Assembly (NCBI GenBank): GCA_019426215.1
Contig: CM033391.1
Location: 13,814,708-13,878,707, forward strand
DNA length: 64,000 bases
Source: Buddleja alternifolia
Taxonomy: Eukaryota > Streptophyta > Magnoliopsida > Lamiales > Scrophulariaceae
Direction: 5' to 3'
Positions within the stretch are counted from its first letter, which is position 1. Each line of letters begins with the position of its first letter. Below, piece after piece: positions 10,974 to 22,787 of the stretch. Position numbers and translations under genes: made by a program. A model generated the notes under the pieces. That model was not told where the DNA came from and ran no database searches. It saw only the letters and a program-made list of their open reading frames with translations.

Positions 10974-11460
10974 ATATCTCAAGGATATCCTTTCTAACAA
11001 GAGAAAGTGGGAGGAACATGAAACTGTAGCCCTTCTGCAGAATGCTCGGCTATATTGCAAGACGGATACTCAAAAGTTAAGGATCCGGAAGCTTTACAAT
11101 TCCTTGCACTATCGGTCCATTTCTTTTTCTAAAGTTTTGTGTGATTCTGGTGCCAGAGTAATTTGTTGCCTTTGTCACTTTTCAGGAAATTAGGACTTGG
11201 CGAGCCCAAGCATCCACTATTTCATGCAACTCGCTGATAGGTCCATCAAGTACCCACGAGGAATAGTGGAAGATGTTTAGTGAAAGTCGAAAAAATTCAT
11301 ATCCGGTGGACTTTGTAGTTCTAGATATGGAGGAGGATGTCGAGCTACCACTCATTCTTGGTCGACCATTCCTCGCCACGGACGAGCATTATTGATATTG
11401 CCAATGGTCAATTAACTCTTAGAGTGGGAGAGAGCAAGTGACAATAAATGTTTATCATGC
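10930..11460 (+). pseudogene. Athila-like aspartic protease region
   Basis: After gag the sequence reads PLVDALLQMPSYAKYLKDIL, a block typical of Athila polyproteins just before the protease. The active-site motif DSGA is at 11143-11154, within LCDSGA. Downstream, and only after frame changes, are YPRGIVED and [10 protein letters not shown] with a near-complete LILGRPFLA motif around 11350-11375, again family-typical. At least three single-base indels break the frame. This protease would cut the Gag-Pol precursor. Confidence 0.75.
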
Positions 11461-11899
11461 TATGCGAACACCATCTAATGATTCTAACTTGTTTCACATT
11501 GATGCATTTGATACCTTAATTTCTGAACATTTTCAGGGAAATCAATACGAAGATCAAGTGGAGGCATGTCTTGTGAAATCCCATGGATGAGACAATGGAA
11601 AACAATAACTTGAGGGACGCTGTTGCTTTCTCGAGGAAAACCACCTTACAAACGAAGTTTTCGACTCGTTTCGAAGTTCTGGATAGGCCAATCACTTCAT
11701 TACCAAAGCCTTAATGAAGAACCGCCACCTCGTGAGCTTAAACCTCTTCCTTCTCATCTCAATATGCTACTTACAAGATTCAGAATTTTTACTGTTATAA
11801 TCTCTTCATCTTTGACAGACATTATGGAGGAGAAGCTGCTTACGGGGTTGAAAGCCCATAAAAAGGCTTTGGATGGAAAATAGCTGATATTAAAGGGAT

Positions 11900-13260
11900 T
11901 TGTCCAACGGTATGTATGCATAAGATCATCATGGAGGATGAATATTAGCCCACCATTCAACCGCAAAGACGACTCAATCCAATGATGCAAGAAGTTGTTA
12001 AAAAGGAGGTAATTAAGCTACTCGATGAAGGGATTATCTATCCTATCTCCGATAGCAATTGGGTGAGTCCAACTCAAGTGGTCCGAAGAAAGGCGTATGA
12101 CTGTTATTACCAATTCTAACAATGAATAATTCCACACAACAGTTACCGGGTGGCGAGTATGCATGATTATCGAAAATTAAATGAGGCCACCCGGAAAGAC
12201 CACTTTCCCCTTCCCTTCATTGATCAAATGCTTGAGAGGGTTAGCCGGGCATGAATTTTATTGCTTCCTAGTAGATGGCTACTCGGCTATAATCAAATTG
12301 CCCTCACACCTGAGGATCAAGAGAAAACCAACTTTCACTTGTCCTTATGGCACATTGCTTATAGGCGGATGCCATTTGGCCTATGTAAGGCCCCTGCCAC
12401 CTTTCAAGTGTATGATGGCTATTTTCATGACATGTGGAGGATTCCCTCGAAATTTTATGGATGATTTTTCAGTTTGGAACTTCTTTCGATACATGTCTGA
12501 AACCATTTAACACGTGTTCTAAAACGATGTTGTGAAGAAACTAATCTTGTGTTAAATTGGGGAAAAGTGCATTTTATGGTTCAAGAAGGAATTGTGCTTG
12601 GCCACAAAATCTCACAAGGGGATTGAAGTGGATTAAAGCTAAAGTTGAGGTCATTGAAAAGCTCCCCCCACCCTCCGTGGAAAGCCGTCAGGAGCTTTCT
12701 GGTCATGCAGGATTTAAGGCGTTTCATTTAGGACTTTTCGAAAATTGCTAAACCATTATCTAATTTGTTGGTAAAAGATACACCGTTTAACTTGATGATA
12801 AGTGTTTGCAGGCTTTTCACACGCTCAAGAAAAATTAATTTCAGCGCCCATCATGGCACCTCCAGATTGGAACCTCCATTTGAGCTTATGTGTGATGCTA
12901 GTGATTCAGCAGTTGGAGCTGTATCGGACAAAGGAAAGATAAGGTATTCTACACCATTTATTATGCGAGTCGAACTTTAAATGATGCTCAGTTAAATTAT
13001 GCCACGACGGAAAGGAATTGCTAGCTATAGTTTTTGCATTTGATAAGTTCATTCATACCTTGTCTTGAACAAAGTCATTGTTTACACTGATCACTTGCAC
13101 TTAAGTATCTACTTGCAAAGAAGGATGCCAAACCTCGCCTTATTAGATGGATCTTCTTCTCCAAGAATTTGATCTAGAATTAGGGATAAAAAGGGAGTTG
13201 AGAATGTGGTAGCTGACCATTTGTCTAGGATAGAAGCTCCTGTCTCCGATTCAATCATTG
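11900..13260 (+). pseudogene. Athila-like reverse transcriptase-RNase H, copy 1
   Basis: The RT opens with QRRLNPMMQEVVKKEVIKLL (about 11960-12020) and continues through LPFIDQMLER-type and RRMPFGLC blocks (12360-12390). The catalytic FMDD is at 12454-12465. RNase H follows with ELMCDASDSAVGAV (about 12885), YTDH near 13085 and an ADHLSRIEAP block near 13215. Many single-base shifts break the frame. This is the only copy of the RT core; the second copy of the interior starts just after the FMDD region. Together these domains would copy element RNA to DNA. Confidence 0.8.
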
Positions 13261-13429
13261 AAAAACCAATGGGGAAGAGTTTCCGGATGAACAATTGTAT
13301 ACGGTGATCATGGTGCTTTCCCCTGGTATGCTGATTTTGCAAATTATGTTGTCATGGGTGCACTTCCCCTAATCTCACTTTTTATCAAAAGAAGAAAATT
13401 TTATCTGATGTCAAGCATTATTTTTGGGA

Positions 13430-14533
13430 AGAGCCATTTTGTTTAAGAATTGTGCAGATGGCATTATCAGGCGTTGTGTCCGGCAGAAGAAATGACATCT
13501 ATTATGAGCCATGCCATGATGGCAAGGTAGGTGGCCACTTTGGGCCTATAAGACCGCCTCAAAAGTTCTCCAATCAGGTTTTCTGGCCCTCCCTATTTAA
13601 AGATGTGCATGCGTATGTATCTTCTTGTGATCAATGCCAAAGAACAGGGAATATTTCGAGGAAACATGAAATGCCGTTAAACCAATACTAGAATGCGAAC
13701 TTTTGATGTTTGGGGCATTGACTTTATGGGACCATTCCCTAGCTCATGCTCCAATAAATACATTCTAGTAGCGGTTGATTGTGTCTAAATGGGTCGAAGC
13801 GGAGGCTTTACGTACGAATGATTCAAGGGTGGTAGTTAAATTTTTGAAAAAACACATTTTCACGCGATTCGGTACCCTCGAGCCATTATAAGTGATGGTG
13901 GCACTCATTTTTGCAACAAACAGTTTGATAATCTTTGCAAAAAATATGGGTCACACATAAGATTTCCACACCGTACCACCCTCAAACGAGTGGTCAAGTT
14001 GAAGTGTCCAATCGGGAACTTAAACGCATCCTGAGAAACGGTAAATCATCTCGAAAAGATGGTCTCTAAGTTAGATTGCCCTGTGGGCATATCGAACTGC
14101 GTTTAAGACACCTATGGCATGTCACCTTACGACTCGTTTTGGGGAAAGCTTGCCACCTACCCGTTGAGCTAGAGCATAGGGCATTTTGGGCAATTAAATG
14201 CTTAATTTGATTTGCAAGATGTTGGCAAACACAGGTTGTTGCAATTGAACGAGCTGGATGAGTTCCGACAGGAGGCTATGAAAACGCAAAAATCTACAAG
14301 GAACGAACAAAACGCTGGCACGACAAGCGCATCACACCGAGGGAGTTTACCGAGGGAGAACAGGTCTTTTATTCAATTCCCGCCTCGACTTTTTCCCGGT
14401 AAACTACACGCTAAATGGTCAGGACCTTTCATGTCATGAAAGTTTACCCCTCCGGTGCGGTTGAAATTTCACACGAAACAAAGGGTTCTTTCATTGTTAA
14501 TGGCCACCGTTGAAACACTATGAAGAAATGGTT
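13430..14533 (+). pseudogene. Athila-like integrase, copy 1
   Basis: The zinc-binding part is visible around 13530-13660 (ending [12 protein letters not shown]). The catalytic core follows: [20 protein letters not shown] with its Asp (about 13710), SDGGTHF with the second Asp (about 13890) and the Glu-containing QVE-S-RELKRIL block near 14000. The C-terminal part includes [17 protein letters not shown] and [15 protein letters not shown] sequence. Frame breaks occur about every 100-200 bases and differ in position from those of the second copy at 19330-20475. The product would join element DNA to the host chromosome. Confidence 0.8.
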
Positions 14534-15554
14534 GTATGAGGGACCATGTGCACGTTACCTCGTTGACCCACCACATTGATTGCACCTAAGTCAAGCTAAC
14601 GACTATAAACAAGCGCTTCTTGGGAGGCAACCCAAGTTCTTTTTTATTTTATTTATTATTTTCCTTTCATTTCACTTGTCTTTTTTCGTTTGTTCTGTTT
14701 AATATTTTACGATGTGCTTTCATCGTGTTTGCAGGTTTCCATTCATTCGCACAATTCGACGCAAGCAGCCCTTCCTTTAAAAAAAAAAAAAAAAAACAAA
14801 AAAAAAAATGGGGACTCAACGCCGCGGCGTTCCAAACAATAACGCCGCGGCGTTCGCTACTGCATCCCAACGCCGCGGCGTTCCAAACAAAACGCCGCGG
14901 CGTTCGCTATGCATCCAACGCCGCGGCGTTCGATGCATATATGCCCAGCAGCTTTCCCCTTCCCCATTTCCTTACAACTTTATTTATTTCAAACCTAACT
15001 CTCCCCCCCCTTCCAAAAATCCAATTCTTCCACATCACTCAACTCTCTCCAATTCATCTTGAATTCACACTTCCCAACGATCATAACTCAAATTTCGGCC
15101 AAAAATCCAAGTTCACGACTCCCCACGTTCGCGGCTTGCACCGCCGCCGCCGGAATTGTGCCGCCACCACCGGACTTTACCTGCATTTCATCTCTTTGGG
15201 CAAAGTAAAGCTCATACATCACTTTGTGATAATTGTCTACCCATTTTGGATTAAGGTACATATATTCTGTGGTAAATTGTGGGGTGCAAGTGATTTTAAT
15301 TATGGATTGTTGATGATATCGTGCATTTGGTTGGTAGTTGCGAGTATCATTCGGGTCGATTGAATTTTGTGGGTTTTCTTTCTTGCTCGTTTTAACCATT
15401 CCATTCGTGAGCTTGTTGTGCTTGTTGAGTTGAGCAAAATTGGTTGTGGGAGTGATTGTTGAAGAAGTTTGGGGATACCGAGTTTGAAATCAGTCGTGTG
15501 GGTGACTAGAGCGTTCTATCTGGATACGTGTTGCCTAGTGTTAGGGGGTTGAAA
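14534..15554 (+). other. non-coding spacer between integrase and third ORF, copy 1
   Basis: After the LGRQPK-like end typical of Athila pol the sequence is non-coding. It contains T-rich tracts, a long A-run (about 14780-14808), then five copies of the palindrome AACGCCGCGGCGTT starting at 14818, 14841, 14869, 14891 and 14917, a C-rich stretch and a short CCG-rich block near 15140. The leader-like sequence before the third ORF follows. Confidence 0.7.
14818..14930. repeat. internal array of five 14-bp palindromes, copy 1
   Basis: These are the same perfect palindromes as in the LTR but with other linkers (CCAAACAAT, CGCTACTGCATCC). They lie between integrase and the third ORF, outside the LTR. 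Spacing is 23, 28, 22 and 26 bases. Confidence 0.95.
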
Positions 15555-16775
15555 ATGAGCCCGCGACTTTCTAGGGAAACAAAGGCAAGGCTAAGGCGAC
15601 TACTACTCCAGCGGATGACCCTGTATGATTGTCATAAATTGGTTAGCCTCGCCGCCTCTGTTGTTTTTCCGAAAAATGACAAAGAAGAATGTGGTGGATG
15701 AGCGAGCGTTGGATTGTTCGATTGAAACATTCAGGACGAATATTAGGAATCGAGGTTGGTTTGAGTTTGCTACGCAGCCCGGGGAGGTATTATTCCTTTA
15801 GTCAAAGAATTTTATGCCAATGCCACGGCAAGCCCGAAACGTACACCGTTTAGTCTCTGTTCGGTCAGGGGGCGGAATGTTACCATTTCTTCCACAAAAA
15901 TCAATGAAGTACTTCACATCCCCATCCCTCGCCAGGATCAGTTGAGACGTTTTAAAGGACATTGATTATGCTGCAATCCATTCTGCCTTTGTTATCCAGA
16001 GTCTATTTGGACAGTTTCAAGGACTCCGTCCTATCTCAATCAAGGCATGTAACTACACCACGGCCGCACATGGTATTACTTTGTTTGCGCTCGCCTCATC
16101 CGACATTATCTTTGAGCACAGCTACCGCGAGCGAGTCGAGGTTGTCTATGCTATTCATCATGGTCTCAACATCAACGTGGGCAAACTGATTAAGCAACAA
16201 TTGATTCAGTCCATCATTGAGTGTTCTGGTGCCAAGAAGAATCTTTGTTTCCCCTCCCTCATCACCGCATGTGCAAGAACGCCGGCGTCCAGTACTCGCC
16301 GATGGAGCATGTTGAGGTGCCGCGCCGGATTATTCATACACACAGATTTGCCAAGCCGAGACTATAGCTGCTCGTTCTGGTCACCGTGCCTGCCGACCCA
16401 CTGCCACATCATCCACCGCCGCCCCGCTCTGCCTGCTCGCCACGTCGCAAAGCCCCACAGCGTGTTTCTCTTCTTCCGGTGTAGCGTGATCCCGCAGTGG
16501 GCAGTTGAGTTGGATCACAAGATGACACGTATTGATCAGAATATTCTTGCTGCGCGATGGGACGCACACGCCGATGGCAGTTTATGGAGAGTGCTATTCG
16601 GGCTAATGCATTTGGCCCTTGGCCCGGCGTTTGGCCCGAGTTTCCAGTTTGATCCGCTTGCTCCACTACACCCTCCCCCAGCCTCCAGAGCCCGCTGCCG
16701 TCCTGAAAATGACGGGAGGGTGAGGACGATGAGGATGATGAGACTGACGAGGACGAGACGGAGTCGGATGAGTAG
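15555..16775 (+). pseudogene. Athila-type third ORF ('putative plant transposon protein'), copy 1
   Basis: The start is ATG at 15555 (MSPRLS...) and the stop is TAG at 16773-16775 after a Glu/Asp-rich tail. In between lies the region known in Athila elements after integrase: an RNRGWFEFATQPGE block, then EFYANAT, a central part (AIHHGLNINVG), and KKNLCFPSLITA followed by NAGVQYSP. This position is often called env-like, but I see no signal peptide or transmembrane helix, so an envelope role is not supported here. Several single-base indels break the frame, and most are absent from the second copy at 21536-22787. Confidence 0.7.
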
Positions 16776-18315
16776 TCGGATGTTGACGTCGTTTGAGAGC
16801 TTTTCCCTTTTAATTATCTACTTTACTATGTTATGATTGGCTGTAACTTTTGTACTCGATGCTTGTACTGTTTCCTTGGTTTGTTTGCGTTTTCGTGTTT
16901 TGCTTCTCTTCATGCTCTTTTGTTAACCTTCATGCGTTGATGGGGTCACTTGAGTTTTCCTCCGGAGGTTTTAATAATGATTGAATCCGGATCTGAGACG
17001 CCACCTTCTCCCTCGTTCTCTAAATTTCAGGGATGTATCGCTTTTCCCTCCTATACTAAGTTTTGCAACATGAGGACACTGTTCATTTCAGTTTGGGGGT
17101 GGGCGTAATTTTTGCATGTTGCTCGTGTTCTTTTGTTGAGTGTACCTTGCATAAGAACAGAATGCATTCGAATATCTCTACTCTGTCGAAGTCAAAGTCT
17201 TGTCTGTGGTCAACTGTCATATTATTGTGACTTGAAAGCCCTTTTTAGTCTGTTTATGCGAATCTTGCAGACTTAAAAGTTGAACTTTCAATTTTGTTGA
17301 TTTGAAGTGTGTATTATGTTGTAAAGTCATAAAATGATTTAGGCCATCTTTCATTGTTGTAGCCTTACATTTTGGCCTTCTCTATATGCATAATCTCAGA
17401 CCTGATTGAGCCGTATTGATAAAGAATGAGTGTGCTAAGCATACTAGAAACCACCATTCGTCTTTATTTCATATGCCAAGACAACCACCTTCTAGCCTAA
17501 AAGAAAAACAATGTCTTGCACCCAATCAAGAGAGTTTACAACTTATATCATTTGACTTGAATATGGGTAGTCACCTTGTTTTGATTTGAATGTACATGAG
17601 TTAGATAGTGATGTGTGGCCATGTTGGGATATTGAGGTTTGAAATATATGTAAAAAAAGGGGATGAAATGAAAACTTGAGCAATGGGCTAAATAGTCGAG
17701 AGGAGATATATAAAAAAAAAAAAAAGAAAAAAATGTGCTCTTGATAGGCTTTGATCTGGCACTCAATGGATCATTTGGCTTGGAAATTGTGTACAACCCA
17801 ATATGAAAAGAAACAAGTTGGGGTGTAGTTGAAAGGCAAAATAGAATGAAAAGGGATAAGTGATAAGTTGTGAAAGTTTATATGGTTATATGAGAATTTA
17901 GCTCGATGATTTTGAGACTAGGCTCTCTGAATAGCACTTTATCCATATCTTCCGGTCCTAGCCATCAACTAGCCTTACTTACAAGCGGAAAGACCTTTGA
18001 TTGTGACTTTGCACTTTATACACACCGATGAGTAACGAATATGAATTGTTCAATGTCTTTTACTTTTCCAGTGGATTGCATAATCTTTATAAAGTGTGCT
18101 CTTGACATGAATATGGATGTGGGAGTTCATGATTTAGGGATGGGAACTAGATTTTGTGGTTTGAATTGTTGAATGTTCAAAGCTTGGGTGACTATTCCAA
18201 AACTTCTCAGAAGGTATAATGCTTGTTGTGGTGTGTATGATTGGCAAATTAACTTTTCAATCTTCATGTGTGCGCTGATTCTATTTGATCGAGGACGATC
18301 AAAGCTAAGTTTGGG
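16776..18315 (+). other. long 3' non-coding region of Athila-like element, copy 1
   Basis: About 1.5 kb without a gene. It has short T- and A-runs (A-run near 17710). It ends exactly in the polypurine tract AAGTTTGGG, where the N gap starts. The same sequence at 22788-24387 continues through the complete tract into the 3' LTR. Confidence 0.8.
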
Positions 18316-18415
18316 NNNNNNNNNNNNNNNNNNNNNNNNNNNNNNNNNNNNNNNNNNNNNNNNNNNNNNNNNNNNNNNNNNNNNNNNNNNNNNNNNNNNN
18401 NNNNNNNNNNNNNNN
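18316..18415. other. assembly gap (100 N)
   Basis: A run of exactly 100 N. Left of it is the polypurine tract of the element; right of it the sequence restarts inside the end of RT, at the position equivalent to about 12520. A round 100-N run is usual for a gap of unknown length between contigs. Confidence 0.98.
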
Positions 18416-19170
18416 TAAACGATGTGAAGACACTAATCTTTTTTAAATGGGAAAAGTGTCTTTTATGGTTCAAGAAGGAATTGTGCTTGGCCACAAAATC
18501 TCTCACAAGGGGATTGAAGTGGATAAGCTAAAGTTGAGGTCATTAGAAAAGCTCCCCCACCCGCTTCCCCCCCACCCTCTTCGTGAAAGCTCAGGAGCTT
18601 TCTTGGTCATGCAGGATTTTACAGGCGTTTCATTTTAACTTTTCGAAAATTGCTAAACCATTATCTAATTTGTTGTAAAAGATACACCGTTTAACTTTGA
18701 TGATAATGTTTTGCAGGCTTTTCACACGCTCAAGAAAAATTATTTCAGCGCCCTCATGGCACCTCCAGATTGGAACCTCCCATTTGAGCTTATGTGTGAT
18801 GCTAGTGATTCAGCAGTTGGAGCTGTACTCGGACAAAGGCAAGATAAGGTATTCACACTACACCATTTATATGCGAGGTCGAACTTTAATGATGCTCAGT
18901 TAATTATGCCACGACGGAAAAGGAATTGCTAGCTATAGTTTTTGCATTTGAAATTTCATTCATACCTTGTCTTGAACAAGTCATTGTTTACACTGATCAC
19001 TCTGCATTAATTATCTACTTGCAAAGAGGGATGCCAAACCTCGCCTTATTAGATGGATTCTTCTTCTCCAAGAATTTGATCTAGAAATTAGGGATAAAAA
19101 AGGGAGTTGAGAAATGTGGTAGCTGACCATTTGTCTAGGATAGAAGCTCCTGTCTCCGATTCATCATTGA
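18416..19170 (+). pseudogene. Athila-like RT end and RNase H, copy 2
   Basis: This duplicates about 12520-13260. It starts after the RT catalytic motif, runs through KVSFMVQEGIVLGHKISHKG (connection region), then ELMCDASDSAVGAV and the RNase H end. It again has many indels, at positions different from copy 1. Without the RT core it cannot be a functional unit; it is probably the overlapping end of a neighbouring contig. Confidence 0.8.
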
Positions 19171-19329
19171 AAAACCAATTGGGGAGAGTTTCCGTGATGA
19201 ACAATTGTATACGGTGATTCATGGTGCTTTCCCCTGGTATGCTGATTTTGCAAATTATGTTGTCATGGGTGCACTTCCCCCTAATCTCACTTTTTATCAA
19301 AAGAAGAAATTTTATCTGATGTCAAGCAT

Positions 19330-20475
19330 TATTTTGGGAAGAGCCATTTTTGTTTAAGAATTGTGCAGATGGCATTATCAGGCGTTGTGTCCCGGCAGAG
19401 AAATGACATCTATTATGAGCCATTGCCATGATGGCAAGGTAGTGGCCACTTTGGGCCTACTAAGACCGCCTCAAAAGTTCTCCAATCAGGTTTTTTTGGC
19501 CCTCCCTATTTAAAGATGTGCATGCGTATGTATCTTCTTGTGATCAATGCCAAAGAACAGGGAATATTTCGAGAGGAAACATGAAATGCCGTTAAACAAC
19601 ATACTAGAATGCGAACTTTTTGATGTTTGGGGCATTGACTTTATGGGACCATTCCCTAGCTCATGCTCCAATAAATACATTCTAGTAGCGGTTGATTATG
19701 TGTCTAAATGGGTCGAAGCGGAGGCTTTACGTACGAATGATTCAAGGTGTGTAGTTAAATTTTTGAAAAAACACATTTTCACGCGATTCGGTACCCCTCG
19801 AGCCATTATAAGTGATGGTGGCACTCATTTTTGCAACAAAACATTTGATAATCTTTTGCAAAATATGGTGTCACACATAAGATTTCCACACCGTACCACC
19901 CTCAAACGAGTGGTCAAGTTGAAGTGTCCAATCGGGAACTTAAACGCATCCTTGAGAAAACGGTAAATTCATCTCGAAAAGATTGGTCTCTTAAGTTAGA
20001 TGATGCCCTGTGGGCATATCGAACTGCGTTTAAGACACCTATTGGCATGTCACCTTACCGACTCGTTTTTGGGAAAGCTTGCCACCTACCCGTTGAGCTA
20101 GAGCATAGGGCATTTTGGGCAATTAAATTGCTTAATTTTGATTTGCAGAGATGTTGGCAAACACAGGTTGTTGCAATTGAACGAGCTGGATGAGTTCCGA
20201 CAGGAGGCCTATGAAAACGCAAAAATCTACAAGGAACGAACAAAACGCTGGCACGACAAGCGCATCACACCGAGGGAGTTTACCGAGGGAGAACAGTCCT
20301 TTTATTCAATTCCCGCCTCCGACTTTTTCCCGGTAACTACGCTCTAAATGGTCAGGACCTTTCACTGTCATGAAAGTTTACCCCTCCGGTGCAGTTGAAA
20401 TTTCACACGAAACAAAGGGCTCTTTCATTGTTAATGGCCACCGTTTGAAACACTATGAAGGGAATGGTTGTATGA
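19330..20475 (+). pseudogene. Athila-like integrase, copy 2
   Basis: This duplicates 13430-14533. The core is open over a longer stretch (19547-19966), showing [37 protein letters not shown] and [15 protein letters not shown] in one frame. The next part ([40 protein letters not shown]) is open in another frame from 19924. Sites where copy 1 has lost a base are often intact here and the reverse, which argues that many breaks are sequence errors. Confidence 0.8.
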
Positions 20476-21535
20476 GGGACCATGTGCACGTTACCCTCGT
20501 TGACCCACCACATTGATTGCACCTACGTCAAGCTAACGACTATAAACAAGCGCTTCTTGGGAGGCAACCCAAGTTCTTTTTTTTATTTTATTTTATTTAT
20601 TTTCCTTTCATTTCACTTTGTCTTTTCTTCGTTTTGTTTCTGTTTAATATTTTTACGATGTGTTTTCATCGTGTTTGCAGGTTTTCCATTCATTCGCACA
20701 ATTCGACGCAAGCAGCCCTTTCCTTAAAAAAAAAAAAAAAAAACAAAAAAAAATCGGGTTGACTCAACGCCGCGGCGTTCCAACAAATAACGCCGCGGCG
20801 TTCGCTACTGCATCCAACGCCGCGGCGTTCCAAACAATAACGCCGCGGCGTTCGATACTCATCCCAACGCCGCGGCGTTCGATGCATATGCCCAGCAGCT
20901 TCCCCTTTCCCTTTTCCCCATTTCCCTTACAACTTATTTTTATTTCAAACCTAACTCTAACTCTTCCCCCCCTTCCAAAAATCCAAATTCTCCCACATCA
21001 CTCAATCTCTCTCCAATTCATCTTGAATCCACACTTCCCACCGATCAAAAACTTCAAAATTTCGGCCAAAATCCACATTCCCGACCGCCAACCGCCGCCG
21101 CCGAATTGCCACCGCCGCCGCCGGAATTGTGCCGCCACCACCGGACTTTACCTTGCATTTTCATCTCTTTGGGCAAAGTAATAGCTTCATACATCACTTT
21201 GTGATAATTGTCTACCCATTTTGGATTAAGGTACATATATTCTTTGTGGTAAATTGTGGGGTGCAAATTAATTTAAGTATTGGATTGTTGATGATATCGT
21301 GCATTTGGTTGGTAGTTGCGAGCATCATTCGGGTTGATTGAATTTTGTGGGTTTTCTTTTCTTGCTCGTTTTAACCATTCCATTCGTGAGCTTGTTGTGC
21401 TTGTTGAGTTGAGCAAATTTGGTTGTGGGAGTGATTTGTTGAAGAAGTTTGGGGATACCGAGTTTGAAATCAGTCGTGTGGGTGACTAGAGCGTTCTATC
21501 TTGGATACGTGTTGCCTAGTGTTAGGGGGTTGAAA
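20476..21535 (+). other. non-coding spacer with palindromes, copy 2
   Basis: Second copy of 14534-15554, including the LGRQPK-like pol end, T-rich DNA and an A-run near 20730. Five perfect AACGCCGCGGCGTT palindromes start at 20766, 20789, 20816, 20839 and 20866, followed by the CCG-rich block near 21090. Confidence 0.8.
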
Positions 21536-22787
21536 ATGAGCCCGCGACTTTCTAAGGGAAACAAAGGCAAGGCTAAGGCGACTACGACTTCTCTCCAGCA
21601 TGACCCGCTGTATGATTGTGATAAATTTGTTAGCCTCGCCGCCTCTGTTTGTTTTTCCGAAAATTGACAAAGAAGAATGTGGTGGATGAGCGAGCGTTGG
21701 ATTGTTCGATTGAACCATTCAGGACGAATATTAGGAATCGAGGTTGGTTTGAGTTTGCTACGCAGCCCGGGAGGCTATTATTCCTTTAGTCAAAGAATTT
21801 ATGCCAATGCCACCGGCAAGCCCGAAACGTACACCGTTTAGTCTCTGTTCAGGTCAGGGGGCGGAATGTTACCATTTCTTCCACAAAAATCAATGAAGTA
21901 CTTCACATCCCCATCCCTCGCCAGGATCAGTTTGAGACGTTTTTAAAGGACATTGATTATGCTGCAATCCACTCTGCCCTTTGTTATCCAGAGTCTATTG
22001 GACAGGTTCAAGGACTCCCGTCCTATCTCAATCAAGGCATGTAACCTCAACACCACGGCCCGCACATGGTATTACTTTGTTTGCGCTCGCCTCATCCCGA
22101 CATTATCTTTGAGCACAGCTACTCGCGAGCGAGTCGAGGTTGTCTATGCTATTCATCATGGTCTCAACATCAACGTGGGCAACTGATTAAGCAACAATTG
22201 ATTCAGTCCATCATTGAGTGTTCTGGTGCCAAGAAGAATCTTTGTTTCCCCTCCCTCATCACCGCACTGTGCAAGAACGCCGGCGTCCAGTACTCGCCGA
22301 TGGAGCATGTTGAGGTGCCGCGCCGGATTATTTCATACACACAGATTTGCCAAGCCGAGACTATAGCTGCTCGTTCTGGTCACCGTGCCTGCCGACCCAC
22401 TGCCACATCATCCACCCACCGCCCCCGCTCTGCCTGCTCCGCCACGTCGCAAAGCCCCACAGCGTGTTTCTCTTCTCTCCGGTGTAGCGTCTGATGTCCC
22501 GCAGTGGGCAGTTGAGTTGGATCACAAGATGACACGTATTGATCAGAATATTCTTGCTGCGATGGGACGCACACCGCCGATGGCAGTTTATGGAGAGTGC
22601 TATTCGGGCTAATGCATTTGGCCCTTGGCCCGGCGTTTGGCCCGAGTTTCCCCAGTTTGATCCGCTTGCTCCACTACACCCTCACCCCCAGCCTCCAGAG
22701 CCCGCTGCCGTCCCTGAAAATGACGAGGAGGGTGAGACGATGAGGAATGATGAGACTGACGAGGACGAGACGGCGTCGGATGAGTAG
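21536..22787 (+). pseudogene. Athila-type third ORF, copy 2
   Basis: ATG at 21536 begins MSPRLSKGNKGKAKATTTS. The protein shows the same blocks as copy 1, ending in an acidic tail (NDETDEDETASDE) and TAG at 22785-22787. Fewer indels break this copy, but it is still shifted several times. Family: the Athila 3' ORF of unknown function. The product lacks visible membrane segments. Copies 1 and 2 probably represent one gene. Confidence 0.7.

Noticed and set aside
14620..15363. 247-codon open frame in the Athila-like spacer
   Set aside because: It runs through T-tracts, an A-run and the palindrome array, and the second copy of the same sequence does not keep the frame.
18173..18506. Open frames running through the gap
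   Set aside because: They consist largely of unknown residues from the N run.
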